This document shows positions 53,880 to 64,000 of a stretch of 64,000 bases of DNA, in pieces. Position numbers and translations under genes: made by a program. The stretch comes from MWEI01 sp964600235 (GTDB lineage: Bacteria > Desulfobacterota > Desulfomonilia > UBA1062), in assembly GCA_964600235.1 (NCBI GenBank), contig CAZRIV010000009.1, forward strand, positions 115,594-179,593, read 5' to 3'. The first letter of the stretch is position 1; each line of letters begins with the position of its first letter. Below the pieces are notes generated by a model. It was not told the DNA's origin, ran no database searches, and was given only the letters and a program-made list of their open reading frames with translations.

Positions 53880-54422
53880 GTGAACATAGGCGAGAAGATC
53901 AAAAACCTGAGGCTGGCCCAGGATCTCACGCAGGAAGAGCTTGCCAACAGGGCCGACCTGACCAAAGGGTTCATATCGCTTCTGGAGCGGGATCTCCAGT
54001 CTCCTTCCCTGGACACCCTCGAGCTCATCCTGAACGCCCTGGATACTGACGCAAGCGAGTTCTTTGCCGGGGAAGGCGAAGACGTGGTGGTGTTCACCCG
54101 GAAACAGCGCGTCACCATCGAAGACGAACAGGAGTCGGGCGTAAAGCGCGAGGTGCTCATAGCCGGCGCGCAGGACAGGGAGGTGGATATCCTCCTGGTC
54201 ACCTTTGAGCCGGGTGCCGCCACATGCCAGGAAAGGGCACATTACGGCGACGAGAGCGGCATCGTCCTGGCCGGCAGGATTGTCATAAATGTGGGCAAGG
54301 AGGTCCACCGGGCATCGGCGGGCGACGCGTTTTATTATACCGCGAACAAAAAACACTGGATTGAGAACAAGTCGGATAAGGAGGCAAAGATCCTGTGGAT
54401 CTCTGCTCCACCGAGCTTTTAA
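53880..54422 (+). CDS. XRE-cupin transcriptional regulator (PuuR-like)
   Basis: A 180-residue regulator with an N-terminal XRE helix-turn-helix (residues about 4-58: LRLAQDLTQEELANRADLTK and GFISLLERDLQSPS) and a C-terminal cupin (about 75-180: VTFEPGAATCQERAHYGDES, VLAGRIVINVG, FYYTANKKHWIENKS). This build is that of PuuR, which senses putrescine in E. coli. The GTG at 53880 has GGAG six bases upstream; a TTG four codons earlier lies on that site. A speB gene begins 28 bases before its stop, so they are translationally coupled. It is a good candidate for a polyamine-sensing regulator of the operon; the ligand is inferred. Confidence 0.85.
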   Translation: MNIGEKIKNLRLAQDLTQEELANRADLTKGFISLLERDLQSPSLDTLELILNALDTDASEFFAGEGEDVVVFTRKQRVTIEDEQESGVKREVLIAGAQDREVDILLVTFEPGAATCQERAHYGDESGIVLAGRIVINVGKEVHRASAGDAFYYTANKKHWIENKSDKEAKILWISAPPSF

Positions 54423-55276
54423 AAGGAAGCGTGAAAGACGTCATGAGCACATACATGTCCGCACAGGCCGACGGCGCCATCTGCATCTTCGGCGCCCCGT
54501 TCGATTCCACCACGAGCTTCCGGCCCGGTTCGCGCTTTGGGCCCGGAGCCATCCGCGAGGCGTCTTACGGGCTCGAAACCTTCTCTCCTGCCCTGTTCGG
54601 CGACCTGGACGACTGCTCCTTCATGGACAAGGGCGACCTGGAGCTCCCCTTCGGCGACCCGAACCCGGCGCTCGCGCTCATAGAGCAGACCACGCGGGAT
54701 ATCCTGTCCGCAGGGAAGACCCCGTTCATGCTGGGCGGAGAGCACCTGGTGAGCCTGGGTGCCATACGCGCCTGCTCGAAGCGATATCCCGGACTCATGG
54801 TCATCCACCTGGATGCCCACGCGGACCTGCGGGATGATTACCTCGGCGTGAAGCTCTCTCATGCCACGGTCATGCGGAGGGTATACGATCTCCTGGGTCA
54901 TGACGCCATCCGCCAGATCGGCGTCAGGTCATGCACGCGCCAGGAGAATGAGATCGCCTCCGAGCTCATATCCCTGCCCGAGCAGATCGCATTGCGCATC
55001 GGGACAAAACCCTGTTACCTCACCTGCGACCTTGACATCCTCGATCCCTCCGTCCTGCCCGGCACCGGTACGCCGGAACCCGGAGGGCTTTCGTTCAATG
55101 AACTTTTCACCATCATGGTCTCGATCATCACCAGGGTCAACATAGTGGGCCTTGATATCGTCGAGCTCGCACCGCAGCTCGACCCCACCGGGGTCTCTGC
55201 AGTCGTCGCGGCAAAGCTGGTCAGGGAGAGCCTCATTACCCTTGACCGCAGGCTGAAGGCAACTGGCCCCTGTTAA
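54395..55276 (+). CDS. speB: agmatinase-family ureohydrolase (SpeB-like)
   Basis: A 293-residue member of the arginase/agmatinase fold. The two-manganese site is visible as MLGGEHLVS, VIHLDAHADLR and TCDLDILDPS. The early FGAPFDSTTSFRPGSRFGPG is also typical. It is either agmatinase (agmatine to putrescine plus urea) or an aminopropylagmatine ureohydrolase of the CAPA route. The start GTG at 54395 has AAGGAGG ten bases upstream and overlaps the regulator gene; later starts at 54431 or 54443 have poorer spacing. Its neighbours (dehydrogenase and decarboxylase) suggest that the latter route is possible. Confidence 0.88.
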   Translation: MDLCSTELLKGSVKDVMSTYMSAQADGAICIFGAPFDSTTSFRPGSRFGPGAIREASYGLETFSPALFGDLDDCSFMDKGDLELPFGDPNPALALIEQTTRDILSAGKTPFMLGGEHLVSLGAIRACSKRYPGLMVIHLDAHADLRDDYLGVKLSHATVMRRVYDLLGHDAIRQIGVRSCTRQENEIASELISLPEQIALRIGTKPCYLTCDLDILDPSVLPGTGTPEPGGLSFNELFTIMVSIITRVNIVGLDIVELAPQLDPTGVSAVVAAKLVRESLITLDRRLKATGPC

Positions 55277-55311
55277 GCCATCTGATAAAAAGCCAACAAA
55301 GGAGTACGGCC

Positions 55312-56516
<1,205 letters not shown>

Positions 56517-56520
<4 letters not shown>

Positions 56521-57683
56521 TCACGGCTCTTCCGGAGCACCTCCGGTCCGCACTCTTTGCAGCAGCCACCCCTGCGTACGTGGTTGATGCAGGTGTCCTG
56601 AAGAAGAACATGGCCACTGCCGCACACATACGCTCAGAGGCCGGCTGCAGAGTCCTTCTGGCCACCAAGTCCTTTGCCCTGCCCGCCGTGTTCCCCCTCA
56701 TGCTCGACTCGCTGGACGGCACCACAGCCAGCGGCCTGTTTGAGGCGCGGCTCGGCAAGGAGGAGTTCGGCAAGGAAGTACACGTCTATTCACCTGCCTA
56801 TACCCATAGCGCCCTTGAAGAACTTCTTCAAATCAGCGACCACATCTATTTCAACTCTCATGATCAGATCATGAGCTTCCTGCCTATGGTAAAGGCTGCC
56901 GAAGGCCATAAAGAGGTGGGCATCCGCATTAATCCGGGCTATTCCAGGGCAACGCTCGGCGGCCATCTCTATGACCCCTGCTCCCCGCGCTCCCGCTTCG
57001 GGGTCATGAGAAAAGAGCTGGACAAGCTACCCTGGGACGACATCGACATCCTCCATGTCCACGCCCTGTGCGAGTCGCTGCATGACGGGTCAGTGGGGCT
57101 TATCGAACACGTGGCAAAGGAATTCAGAGAGTACATAAGCCGCGTAAGAGCGGTCAACTTCGGGGGCGGTCATTTCATCAACAAGGCCGGGTATGACGTA
57201 GCGGCCCTCATCAGGGCGATCAGGGACTTCAGGGATGCATTCTCCGTGGAGGTCATCCTGGAGCCAGGGAGCGGACTGGTGGTCGATGCAGGATACCTCG
57301 TCGCCACGGTTCTCGATATCGTTCACAACGAGACGGACATCGCCATACTTGATGCGTCGGCCTCCTGCCACATGCCGGACGTCCTGGAGGTGCCCTACAC
57401 GCCGCCGCTCTTCGGTGCCGCAGGGCCGGGTGTGCTCCCTTACACCTGCATCCTTTCCGGCAACACCTGCATGACCGGCGACATCATCGGCGAATATTCC
57501 TTTCAGGAGCCCCTGAAGGCCGGGGACCGCCTTGTTTTCGGGGACATGCTCCAGTACAGCTTTGTGAAGAACAATACGTTCAACGGCACGCCCCTGCCCG
57601 ACATCGCCCTGCTGCACGAAGACGGAGGCTATGAAGTCGTGCGCAGGTTCGGATACGGCGATTTCAGAGGCCGTCTCGCATAG
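56517..57683 (+). CDS. nspC: carboxynorspermidine decarboxylase-like
   Basis: A 388-residue PLP-dependent decarboxylase of the alanine-racemase-fold group. The PLP lysine is Lys51 in LLATKSFALPAVFPLM; HVHALCESLHDGSVGLI, NFGGGHFINKAGYDV and LEPGSGLVVDAGYLVATVLD form the rest of the active site, and CHMPDVLEVPY is the typical late block. It removes the carboxyl group from carboxyspermidine or carboxyaminopropylagmatine. Last gene of the operon; translationally coupled to the dehydrogenase. The protein length is normal for NspC. Confidence 0.9.
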
Positions 57684-57737
57684 AAAGCCACCGCCTGTAT
57701 CCGGTCCTGCACCATCCTCATCCAGTGAGCTGTTCGC

Positions 57738-58595
57738 CTATTTCTTCTGCAGATCGCCTATGCCGATGAACGGCACGGCCCCGCCGCCGGTGACCTGAGG
57801 GAGAACCCCATTCCATTTATCTATGGCCTTGAGGTTGGCCTCGACCTTTCTGAGCTCGATAAGGTCCTGTGAAATATTTGCCCGCTGAAGCCTCAGGGAC
57901 TCTGCCTCTGCCTTTGCCGCCGTAACCTTCTGCTCCGCCTCAATCTTTATCCTTTCCAGGTCCCTTTGCGCCTTCAGTGCAAGCTGTTCAGCCGTCTGCT
58001 TTGACTCGATGGCCTCCATGAATATCTTGGAGAAGCTGAAGCCGACTATGGAGAACGCATCAACGGCAATGTTGTGCACCATGAGCCTGTCGGTGAGTGT
58101 CTTCCTCATGGCATCGCTGACCGCCGACCTCTTCGTAATGAGCTCTTCGGCCGAATACCTTGCAGTCACGGCCTTTACCACCTCCTGCACCGCAGGGTCG
58201 ATGATCCGCTCCTTGAAGTGTATGCCGATGGACTGGTAGACATCATTCGCCTTGTCGGGAACGATGTGGTAGTTGATGGCAACGGTAGAGCTCACGTCCT
58301 GCAGATTGGATGATGCGGCCGCCGCATCGGTCGTTGCCTTCTGCACCTTGACATCCATGGGGATGATCGTCTGCATGATGGGTATCCTGAGATGCAGCCC
58401 TTCGTCCAGCACCGCGTCCTGGACAGCGCCGAAGTTCATGACCACCCCCCGCTCGCCTGCTTCTATCTGGACCCATGGCTTGAAAAATATGATGCCGACC
58501 AGGACTGCCCCGATGATCACCCCCAGCCTCATGGGTCCTTTCTTCATGGCAGACTGCATGGCCTGCTGGGCCCTGTAGATATCTTCATCTTGCAT
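57738..58595 (-). CDS. SPFH/prohibitin-family protein
   Basis: A 285-residue single-anchor membrane protein. A hydrophobic segment (LGVIIGAVLVGIIFF) near residue 20 precedes the SPFH domain with VQIEAGERGVVMNFGAV and LRIPIMQTIIPMDVKVQKAT. A helical, charged stretch (QRDLERIKIEAEQKVTAAKA) forms the coiled coil used for ring assembly. Members regulate membrane proteases such as FtsH or organise membrane domains. ATG at 58595 is selected because GGAGG is eight bases upstream. It is convergent with nspC and single. It ends with a hydrophobic GGGAVPFIG segment. Confidence 0.9.
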   Translation of the reverse strand: MQDEDIYRAQQAMQSAMKKGPMRLGVIIGAVLVGIIFFKPWVQIEAGERGVVMNFGAVQDAVLDEGLHLRIPIMQTIIPMDVKVQKATTDAAAASSNLQDVSSTVAINYHIVPDKANDVYQSIGIHFKERIIDPAVQEVVKAVTARYSAEELITKRSAVSDAMRKTLTDRLMVHNIAVDAFSIVGFSFSKIFMEAIESKQTAEQLALKAQRDLERIKIEAEQKVTAAKAEAESLRLQRANISQDLIELRKVEANLKAIDKWNGVLPQVTGGGAVPFIGIGDLQKK

Positions 58596-58811
58596 GTCTG
58601 ATTCCTCCATTTTGTTTGATTCGATTAAGCCAGAAGGTATCATACTACAGGTTAACCTGATAAATTACCAGTCTATTCCCCGTACGCCAGTCGCCAAGCG
58701 CCTTTTATCCCTTGGATCTCAAGATGGATGGAAGCTGAATGTGCGTGAGCAGGCACATTACCTGCATCAACACCATGATACCGGCCGATAACCGGGTTGG
58801 ATCACGGAAAA

Positions 58812-61800
58812 TTATTGAGGTATGCAAAAATCCTTGTCCAGTATAGTCCTTATCTTCTTCGACAGTTCCACCATGGTGAAGGGTTTCTGGATAAACCCCC
58901 GGCAGCCCCTTCGCATGATCTCTTCTGCCTGGCTGTCAAGGCTGTACCCGCTCGACAGCAGCACGGAGACCTCCGGGTTGATCATCATCAGGGCATCAAA
59001 GGTTTCCTTCCCCGTGAAATCGGGCATGACCATGTCGAGGATCACGAGATCTATCCTGCCCGGGTTTTCTTCATAAACCTGCAGGCCTTTCCTTCCACCG
59101 GTTGCCGTTATTACCTTGTATCCAAGCCCTTCGAGCATCCTTGAGCCGATATCCAGGATCATTTCCTCATCATCCACGAGAAGGATGGTTTCCTGTCCCG
59201 CCTGGATTTCGTCTATTGGCTTGTGCTCTTTCTCCACCGCCTTATCCGATGCAGGCAGATAGATCATGAAGGAGGTGCCAATGCCTTTTTCGCTCTCTAC
59301 GCGGATAAACCCGCCATGATTCTTGATGATCCCATATACGGAAGCCAGACCGAGGCCTGTACCCCGGCCTCTTTCCTTGGTGGTGAAGAAGGGCTCGAAG
59401 ATCCTTGCCCTGGTCTCCTCGTCCATACCCGTCCCTGTATCGGTTACCGTTATCTTCACGAATTTACCCGGCCTCATGTCATCGGGGCCCACATCCATCA
59501 CGCCGAGTTCGACATTTTCCACCGAAAGATACAGGTCGCCCCCGCCCGTCATGGCCTGCCAGGCATTCACATACAGGTTGAGCAGTACCTGATCCATCTG
59601 TCCCCTGTCCACATCCACGGTCCAGAGTTCCTCCTGAGCCTTGTTGTGTATGCGGATCTCCTTCTTGGTCCTGCCGAACATCTCGGAGCTTTTCCGTATG
59701 AACTCACCAAGATCGGTGGGTTTAACCTCATACTTTCCACCCCTGGCAAAACCGAGCAACTGTTTCGTGAGGTCGGATCCGCGCTGCACATATTCCTCAA
59801 TACTTTTCAGCCGCTCATAAAGAGGATTGTTGTCATCCATTTTCAGAAGGACCAGCGATACATTGCCGAGGATCCCCGTGAGGAGGTTGTTGAAGTCATG
59901 GGCAATGCCGCCTGCCAGTGTCCCTATGGACTCCATCTTCTGGGCCTGCATGAGCCGGTCTTCAAGCTTCTTCTTCTCTTCGGCCGCCTTCTTCCGCTCC
60001 GAGATATCGCGGCTTATCCCCATGAAGCCCGTGGGATTGTCTTCCTTGTCATAGAGGATGTTCACGGTCACTTCCGCCCACACGGTGGAGCCGTCTTTGC
60101 GGACCATCTCGAACTCGCTGGTGTATGACCAGTCAGGTCCATGCCGATGTCCGCTCATCTCCAGCGAGTACTCCCTGTCCAGTAATTCCTGTGCCTTTCT
60201 GTAGGATTCGGGTGTCAGGATACGGTCCAGGGATTGTTTCAGGGCCTCCTCATGAGTGTATCCCCTCAGGTACCTTACCGATGGGCTTATGTAGGTGCAG
60301 GCCATGTTGAGGTCGTATACCCAGATCACATCCCGGGCATTTTCCGCCAGGAAACGGTACCGCTCCTCACTCTTCTTGAGGGCCTCTTTAGCCTGCCTGC
60401 TCTCTGTGATGTCCCTTGCTATGAACATTACACCCGAGGGTTTACCATCTTCAGTGAGCAGTGTCGCACGGATATCGAATGTGGCAAGCTTACCGAGGGG
60501 ATGAAGTATGTCCCATTCAAAGGCCAGCATATCGCTGAAGCCTTCCCGCCTTTTCTGCATCATTTCTTTTTGAAGCGCATGCAGATGAGGAGGTGTGACA
60601 TCCAGGAGACACATCCCGACAGGATCGATATCCCCCGAGAATTTGAGGACTGCCTTGTTCGCATACGTGATCTTGAAATCGAGGTCCACGGACACAATAA
60701 GATCATGTGCCGCTTCAGCGAGCTGGCGGTACTTCTCTTCACTCTTATGAAGGATTTCTTCCGCCCGTTTGCGCTCACTGATGTCTATGAAGCTCTCCAG
60801 AAGGCACTCCTTTCCCCTCATGGCGATAGTCACGACAGACATCAGGATCGGCGATCTCGTACCGTCTCCCCTTATGAGAAGGCCCTCCGAACGGCCGACA
60901 GACCGCCCGGGATCATCCACGGGGCATTCATTATCCCGGTCAGGGCATATGAAGAGATGGCATATTCTGTCCCTGATCTCTTCCCGGGGGATGCCGATCA
61001 TGGTGGCAGCGGCGTTATTCACGTAAGTGATCTTCCCGGTATCCTTTTCCACAATGATGGTTCCCGTGGGGTTCGATTCGAGGATGGATATCAGGTACGT
61101 TTCACTTTCCTTCAGTTCCTGCTGGACTTTCTCCCTGCTGCTGATCTCTTCCTGTAATTGCAGGTTCGTCTTCTCAAGCTCGGATGTCTTGGCATTCACC
61201 CTCTTCCTGAGAATGAGGTTGAATGCGAGGAGGATAACAACTGCAGCAACACCGGCTCCCAGCACTATGCCGATATATCTCAAATATCCCGGGGCTCCCG
61301 GAAGCCCGGCACCGAACCACTTCCTGTCAATGGCTTCATACTCTTCATCAGATATTTTCGAGAATCCCTCTTCCATGGCTGCGAGAAGGTCTTTCCTTCC
61401 CTTGGTGACGGCACGATGGAATTCCCCTGTGTAGAGTGAAGGGGAACAACGGTAGTGCTCAACAAGATGATACTTGTTCAGGTAATAGAGCGCCGGAGGC
61501 TTATCAATACAGAAAACCCGGAGTCTGTCTTTAGCCGCATCTTTGATTATGGCTTCATAGCTGTCGTACTCGACAAGCTCCTTAACGACCCCGTTGCGCT
61601 TGAACACTTCGATGCATGCATCCCCTCTTTTCACACCCACGGAGAAGCCCCGGACCGACTCGATGCCGGTGATACCGCTGATGCTGTTCTGGAAGAATAT
61701 GGGTACTTCCAGCCTTGCATAAGGCCGGGAGAAATCATAGAGCTGTGCGCGCCTCTGAGTGAAGAATATGGTGTCTATGACATCGGCCCTGCCCTGTTCC

Positions 61801-62060
61801 ATGGCCTCCAGGGCCTTGGACCAGTCCATGGCCATGAGGTCTACGTGGATGCCTGTCTTCTTCTCCCATAATTTCCATTGTTCCACCAGGATTCCCTGGA
61901 TGTCCCCATGGGCATCCCTGAATATATAGGGGGGGTAATTGTCATCAGAGACCACGGTGATCCTGTTAAAGGGACCTTCCTGTTCTTGTGCCCCCGGGCA
62001 ATCCCCTGGAAGGAAAACCAGAGAGAGAAAAACCATCAGCAGTGCCAGTTCATTCCTCAT
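58812..62060 (-). CDS. hybrid sensor histidine kinase with periplasmic solute-binding sensor
   Basis: A 1082-residue membrane kinase. Domains in order: signal peptide (1-25); SBP_bac_3-type periplasmic binding domain (about 30-255: DNYPPYIFRDAHGDIQG, DTIFFTQRRAQLYDFSRPYA); one membrane helix (about 260-285); three PAS domains with intervening S-box motifs (about 320-690); HisKA (about 705-770, GTLAGGIAHDFNNLLTG with the phospho-His); HATPase_c (EPFFTTKERGRGTGLGLASV); and a C-terminal receiver (about 955-1070, LVILDMVMPDFTG). The binding domain implies it senses an amino acid-like ligand. The receiver makes it a hybrid, so a phosphotransfer partner should exist elsewhere. Confidence 0.93.
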   Translation of the reverse strand: MRNELALLMVFLSLVFLPGDCPGAQEQEGPFNRITVVSDDNYPPYIFRDAHGDIQGILVEQWKLWEKKTGIHVDLMAMDWSKALEAMEQGRADVIDTIFFTQRRAQLYDFSRPYARLEVPIFFQNSISGITGIESVRGFSVGVKRGDACIEVFKRNGVVKELVEYDSYEAIIKDAAKDRLRVFCIDKPPALYYLNKYHLVEHYRCSPSLYTGEFHRAVTKGRKDLLAAMEEGFSKISDEEYEAIDRKWFGAGLPGAPGYLRYIGIVLGAGVAAVVILLAFNLILRKRVNAKTSELEKTNLQLQEEISSREKVQQELKESETYLISILESNPTGTIIVEKDTGKITYVNNAAATMIGIPREEIRDRICHLFICPDRDNECPVDDPGRSVGRSEGLLIRGDGTRSPILMSVVTIAMRGKECLLESFIDISERKRAEEILHKSEEKYRQLAEAAHDLIVSVDLDFKITYANKAVLKFSGDIDPVGMCLLDVTPPHLHALQKEMMQKRREGFSDMLAFEWDILHPLGKLATFDIRATLLTEDGKPSGVMFIARDITESRQAKEALKKSEERYRFLAENARDVIWVYDLNMACTYISPSVRYLRGYTHEEALKQSLDRILTPESYRKAQELLDREYSLEMSGHRHGPDWSYTSEFEMVRKDGSTVWAEVTVNILYDKEDNPTGFMGISRDISERKKAAEEKKKLEDRLMQAQKMESIGTLAGGIAHDFNNLLTGILGNVSLVLLKMDDNNPLYERLKSIEEYVQRGSDLTKQLLGFARGGKYEVKPTDLGEFIRKSSEMFGRTKKEIRIHNKAQEELWTVDVDRGQMDQVLLNLYVNAWQAMTGGGDLYLSVENVELGVMDVGPDDMRPGKFVKITVTDTGTGMDEETRARIFEPFFTTKERGRGTGLGLASVYGIIKNHGGFIRVESEKGIGTSFMIYLPASDKAVEKEHKPIDEIQAGQETILLVDDEEMILDIGSRMLEGLGYKVITATGGRKGLQVYEENPGRIDLVILDMVMPDFTGKETFDALMMINPEVSVLLSSGYSLDSQAEEIMRRGCRGFIQKPFTMVELSKKIRTILDKDFCIPQ

Positions 62061-62289
62061 GCCTTCTCCGCTTATGCAATAAGAACCATATTACATGAGA
62101 TATCGGGTTGGTAGGGGTTTCCGGTTAGCAACGAATGCATGGTGGGATGTATAGTTCTTCACCGGCTCTCACCTTTATCTTAATTGTCAGCCAGTTATCA
62201 AACACGTAGATTCTTTCAAATAGTTCTCCAGGAAATATAACCCCGCTCACCTGCATACACTGATTGCCGGTTCCGGGATTGTTGTGCTG

Positions 62290-63669
62290 TTATTTTTTTC
62301 GATCCATGAAATCAGGATAGAGCTTCTGCATGCACTCGGGACAGATACCATGGCTGAAGACTGCGTCCGAGTGTTCTGAGATATAACCCTCTATCTGTTT
62401 CCAATAACCCTGGTCATCACGGATTTTCTTGCAGTTGGCACATATGGGGATAAGCCCCCTGAGGGTTTTCACGTCTGCCAGTGCCTGCTGCAGTTCACTC
62501 ACGAGGTGCTCCCTTTCCAAGTCCGTTTTCTTTCGCTTCGAGATATCGCGTGCGACCACGAGGATGCTCTTGGGTTTTCCTTTATCATCCCAAATGAAGG
62601 TCGTCGTGAACTCTATCCAGACAGTTCTTCCGTCTTTGTGGATCAGTTCAAGCTCCAGGGTCCTGGGGATGTGCCGTTCGATGGGTTCCCCCTTGTGCTC
62701 CCTGGCCAGTTCTTCCGACAGGACCTGTTTTGCCAGTTCATAGGATTGGGGTGTAAAGATTTGTTCAATGGGCAGTCTCTTGATCTCTTCCGAGGAAAAG
62801 CCGGTGAGCCGCATAATCGACGGACTTACGTACATCAATCGCAGGTCCAGGTCCAGGGTCACGATGCTGTCATGAACGTTCTCGGCAAGCAACCGGTACT
62901 GGGCCTCACTCTTTTTGAGGGTCTCCTCTGCGCGCCTGCGCTCGGTGATCTCCCCTTCGAGCTTCTGATTCATGATCTGATACTCTACGGTCTGGCTTTC
63001 CAGTTCCCGGTTGACCCTGATGGTCTTTTCCCGCTCCATATCTATCTGTTTTGTCAGGAAAAAATTACGGCGGGCATGGTATTCAAGGGAATAACAGGCA
63101 ATCATCCCTATTATGTTCGCGCTGATGAAGAAAAAGTTGTTGTTGAGCAGGACGACAATGGGCGTCGGACTGATCCAGATGGCAGCTATTTCGTAGAGGA
63201 CCACCTGCACCCACCCGGAAAAGGAAGCCCAGAGGAACGGGATGCGCGCGAAGGTATAGACCCACATGAGAACGAGTATGATCCCCGCATAATAGGAATA
63301 GCTGACCAGCGGTGTGGCAGTGATGATCATGCAGATAATCCCCCCGCCTGCCACGATGGAGCCGAGAGCTATGAGAGGATTTCCATACCTTATGAAAACC
63401 CTGGTAAAAGTCAGCAGGAACCCAAGGATGATCAGGGGATCGACAATGGCAAAGCGTATGAACCATGCCGTGGATTTATTTTCCGGCATGAGCAGCACAT
63501 CGAGGATGCCGAAAATCGAGTAAAATATCAGTGCGACAACCAGGGCAGCACGGTTGTGGGGGAGTGAGGCCCGGATGTTCTCATATTGAAACGGTGTCTC
63601 GAGGTCAGACGAGTCTCCGGAGAATCTCAGTGTCAGAGGGTGCAGTTTCATGAGACTATGATGATCCAT
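62290..63669 (-). CDS. membrane PAS-domain protein with Cys4 C-terminal tail
   Basis: A 459-residue protein: six or so hydrophobic segments (to about residue 200), a coiled coil (about 210-260), one PAS domain with PAC segment (about 265-390, LLAENVHDSIVTLDLDLRL and YVSPSIMRLTGFSSEE), and a tail LIPICANCKKIRDDQGYWKQ ... GICPECMQKLYP with two CxxC pairs. There is no kinase or cyclase domain. The tail is common in PAS sensor proteins and probably binds zinc or another metal. The start at 63669 is supported by GGAG six bases upstream; the longer frame adds only six residues. Signalling output is unknown. Confidence 0.8.
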   Translation of the reverse strand: MDHHSLMKLHPLTLRFSGDSSDLETPFQYENIRASLPHNRAALVVALIFYSIFGILDVLLMPENKSTAWFIRFAIVDPLIILGFLLTFTRVFIRYGNPLIALGSIVAGGGIICMIITATPLVSYSYYAGIILVLMWVYTFARIPFLWASFSGWVQVVLYEIAAIWISPTPIVVLLNNNFFFISANIIGMIACYSLEYHARRNFFLTKQIDMEREKTIRVNRELESQTVEYQIMNQKLEGEITERRRAEETLKKSEAQYRLLAENVHDSIVTLDLDLRLMYVSPSIMRLTGFSSEEIKRLPIEQIFTPQSYELAKQVLSEELAREHKGEPIERHIPRTLELELIHKDGRTVWIEFTTTFIWDDKGKPKSILVVARDISKRKKTDLEREHLVSELQQALADVKTLRGLIPICANCKKIRDDQGYWKQIEGYISEHSDAVFSHGICPECMQKLYPDFMDRKK

Positions 63670-64000
63670 AAAGATCTCCATGTACAATCATTCCAAGTAA
63701 ATAATACCCCTTATGGGTTGGATGTAAAGAAGCGTTGTTATGAGAGGTTGCAGAGAAAACTGATAACACTATAATTCAAGGAATATACCCTGGACCCTCG
63801 GGGCGGACTGAAAGCCCATGGTTCAGGCTCGATATCTTTTCCTCCATGACGCTCATCAGGCCTGTCGGATAGAAGAATCCGCCAAGATCAATGCCCCTTC
63901 TCCACCCGGCTGACTCCTGCAATCACTCCGGGCTCGTACAAGAAAACCACGGCCTGTTCGGGACCGTGGTCTTGGGTATGGATCGATCGGTTGTTAAGGC
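63670..64000. other. right-edge region with no supported gene
   Basis: No complete gene. On the minus strand 63925-63782 there is a short open stretch (GIDLGGFFYPTGLMSVMEEK and more) ending in a stop, with no convincing start; it may be a relic. A terminator-like hairpin lies at 63946-63970. Confidence 0.35.
63946..63970 (-). terminator. terminator of a gene beyond the right edge
   Basis: ACCACGG (63946-63952) pairs with CCGTGGT (63964-63970); on the minus strand the stem is followed by TTTTCTT. A gene off the right edge probably ends just before it. Confidence 0.65.

Overview
The window looks like a chromosomal segment of a Gram-negative bacterium. Deltaproteobacteria / Desulfobacterota is my best guess. 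Pointers are a CarD plus PIN/TRAM pair ahead of ispD-ispF, a class I adenylate cyclase fragment, a Kdo-kinase-like LPS kinase, an exosortase/PEP-CTERM exopolysaccharide locus, sigma-54 type promoters and large PAS/hybrid kinases. The assignment is by gene content only; no 16S rRNA gene is present.

Layout. (1) 1-10.7 kb is GC-rich housekeeping DNA: lgt followed by the start of a class I adenylate cyclase on the minus strand, then carD - PIN/TRAM - ispD - ispF, cysS, uvrB and a WaaP/KdkA-like kinase on the plus strand, then plsC, a DUF3783-like protein, a zinc-ribbon protein and tRNA-Phe. (2) 10.7-12.8 kb holds a papain-like protease and about 1 kb of decayed DNA with an IS256-type transposase relic. 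(3) 12.8-43.8 kb is an AT-richer extracellular polysaccharide island: a discoidin/PKD/beta-propeller secreted protein, a PEP-CTERM protein, seven glycosyltransferases (six GT-B, one GT2), Wzx flippase, Wzy-type ligase/polymerase, AsnB amidotransferase, three polysaccharide-deacetylase-fold proteins, acyltransferases, two alpha/beta-hydrolase-fold proteins, an SGNH-like lipoprotein, WecB, exosortase and EpsI. IS3 remnants lie inside it and an IS630 relic closes its right end. (4) 45.8-46.7 kb is a VanZ-domain gene. (5) 46.8-51.6 kb is a complete branched-chain amino acid (Liv) ABC transporter operon. (6) 52-57.7 kb has an HtpX-like protease, an MBL-fold hydrolase and a spermidine operon (XRE-cupin regulator, SpeB-like ureohydrolase, carboxynorspermidine-dehydrogenase-like and -decarboxylase-like enzymes). 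(7) 57.7-63.7 kb has an SPFH protein, a hybrid sensor kinase with a periplasmic solute-binding sensor, and a membrane PAS protein with a Cys4 tail.

How the genes work together. The island would build a repeat unit (WecB, glycosyltransferases, AsnB), modify it (deacetylases, GNAT and hexapeptide acyltransferases), flip and polymerise it (Wzx, Wzy), and sort PEP-CTERM proteins to the surface (exosortase, EpsI). Two secreted-protein genes in the island carry near-consensus sigma-54 sites (12852 and 20837), suggesting a shared RpoN-dependent switch. The initiating sugar transferase, the export/chain-length proteins (Wza/Wzc type) and a PrsK/PrsR-type regulator pair are not in the window. The spermidine operon carries its own palindromic operator next to a sigma-70-like promoter, and its SpeB-dehydrogenase-decarboxylase composition leaves two alternative spermidine routes open.
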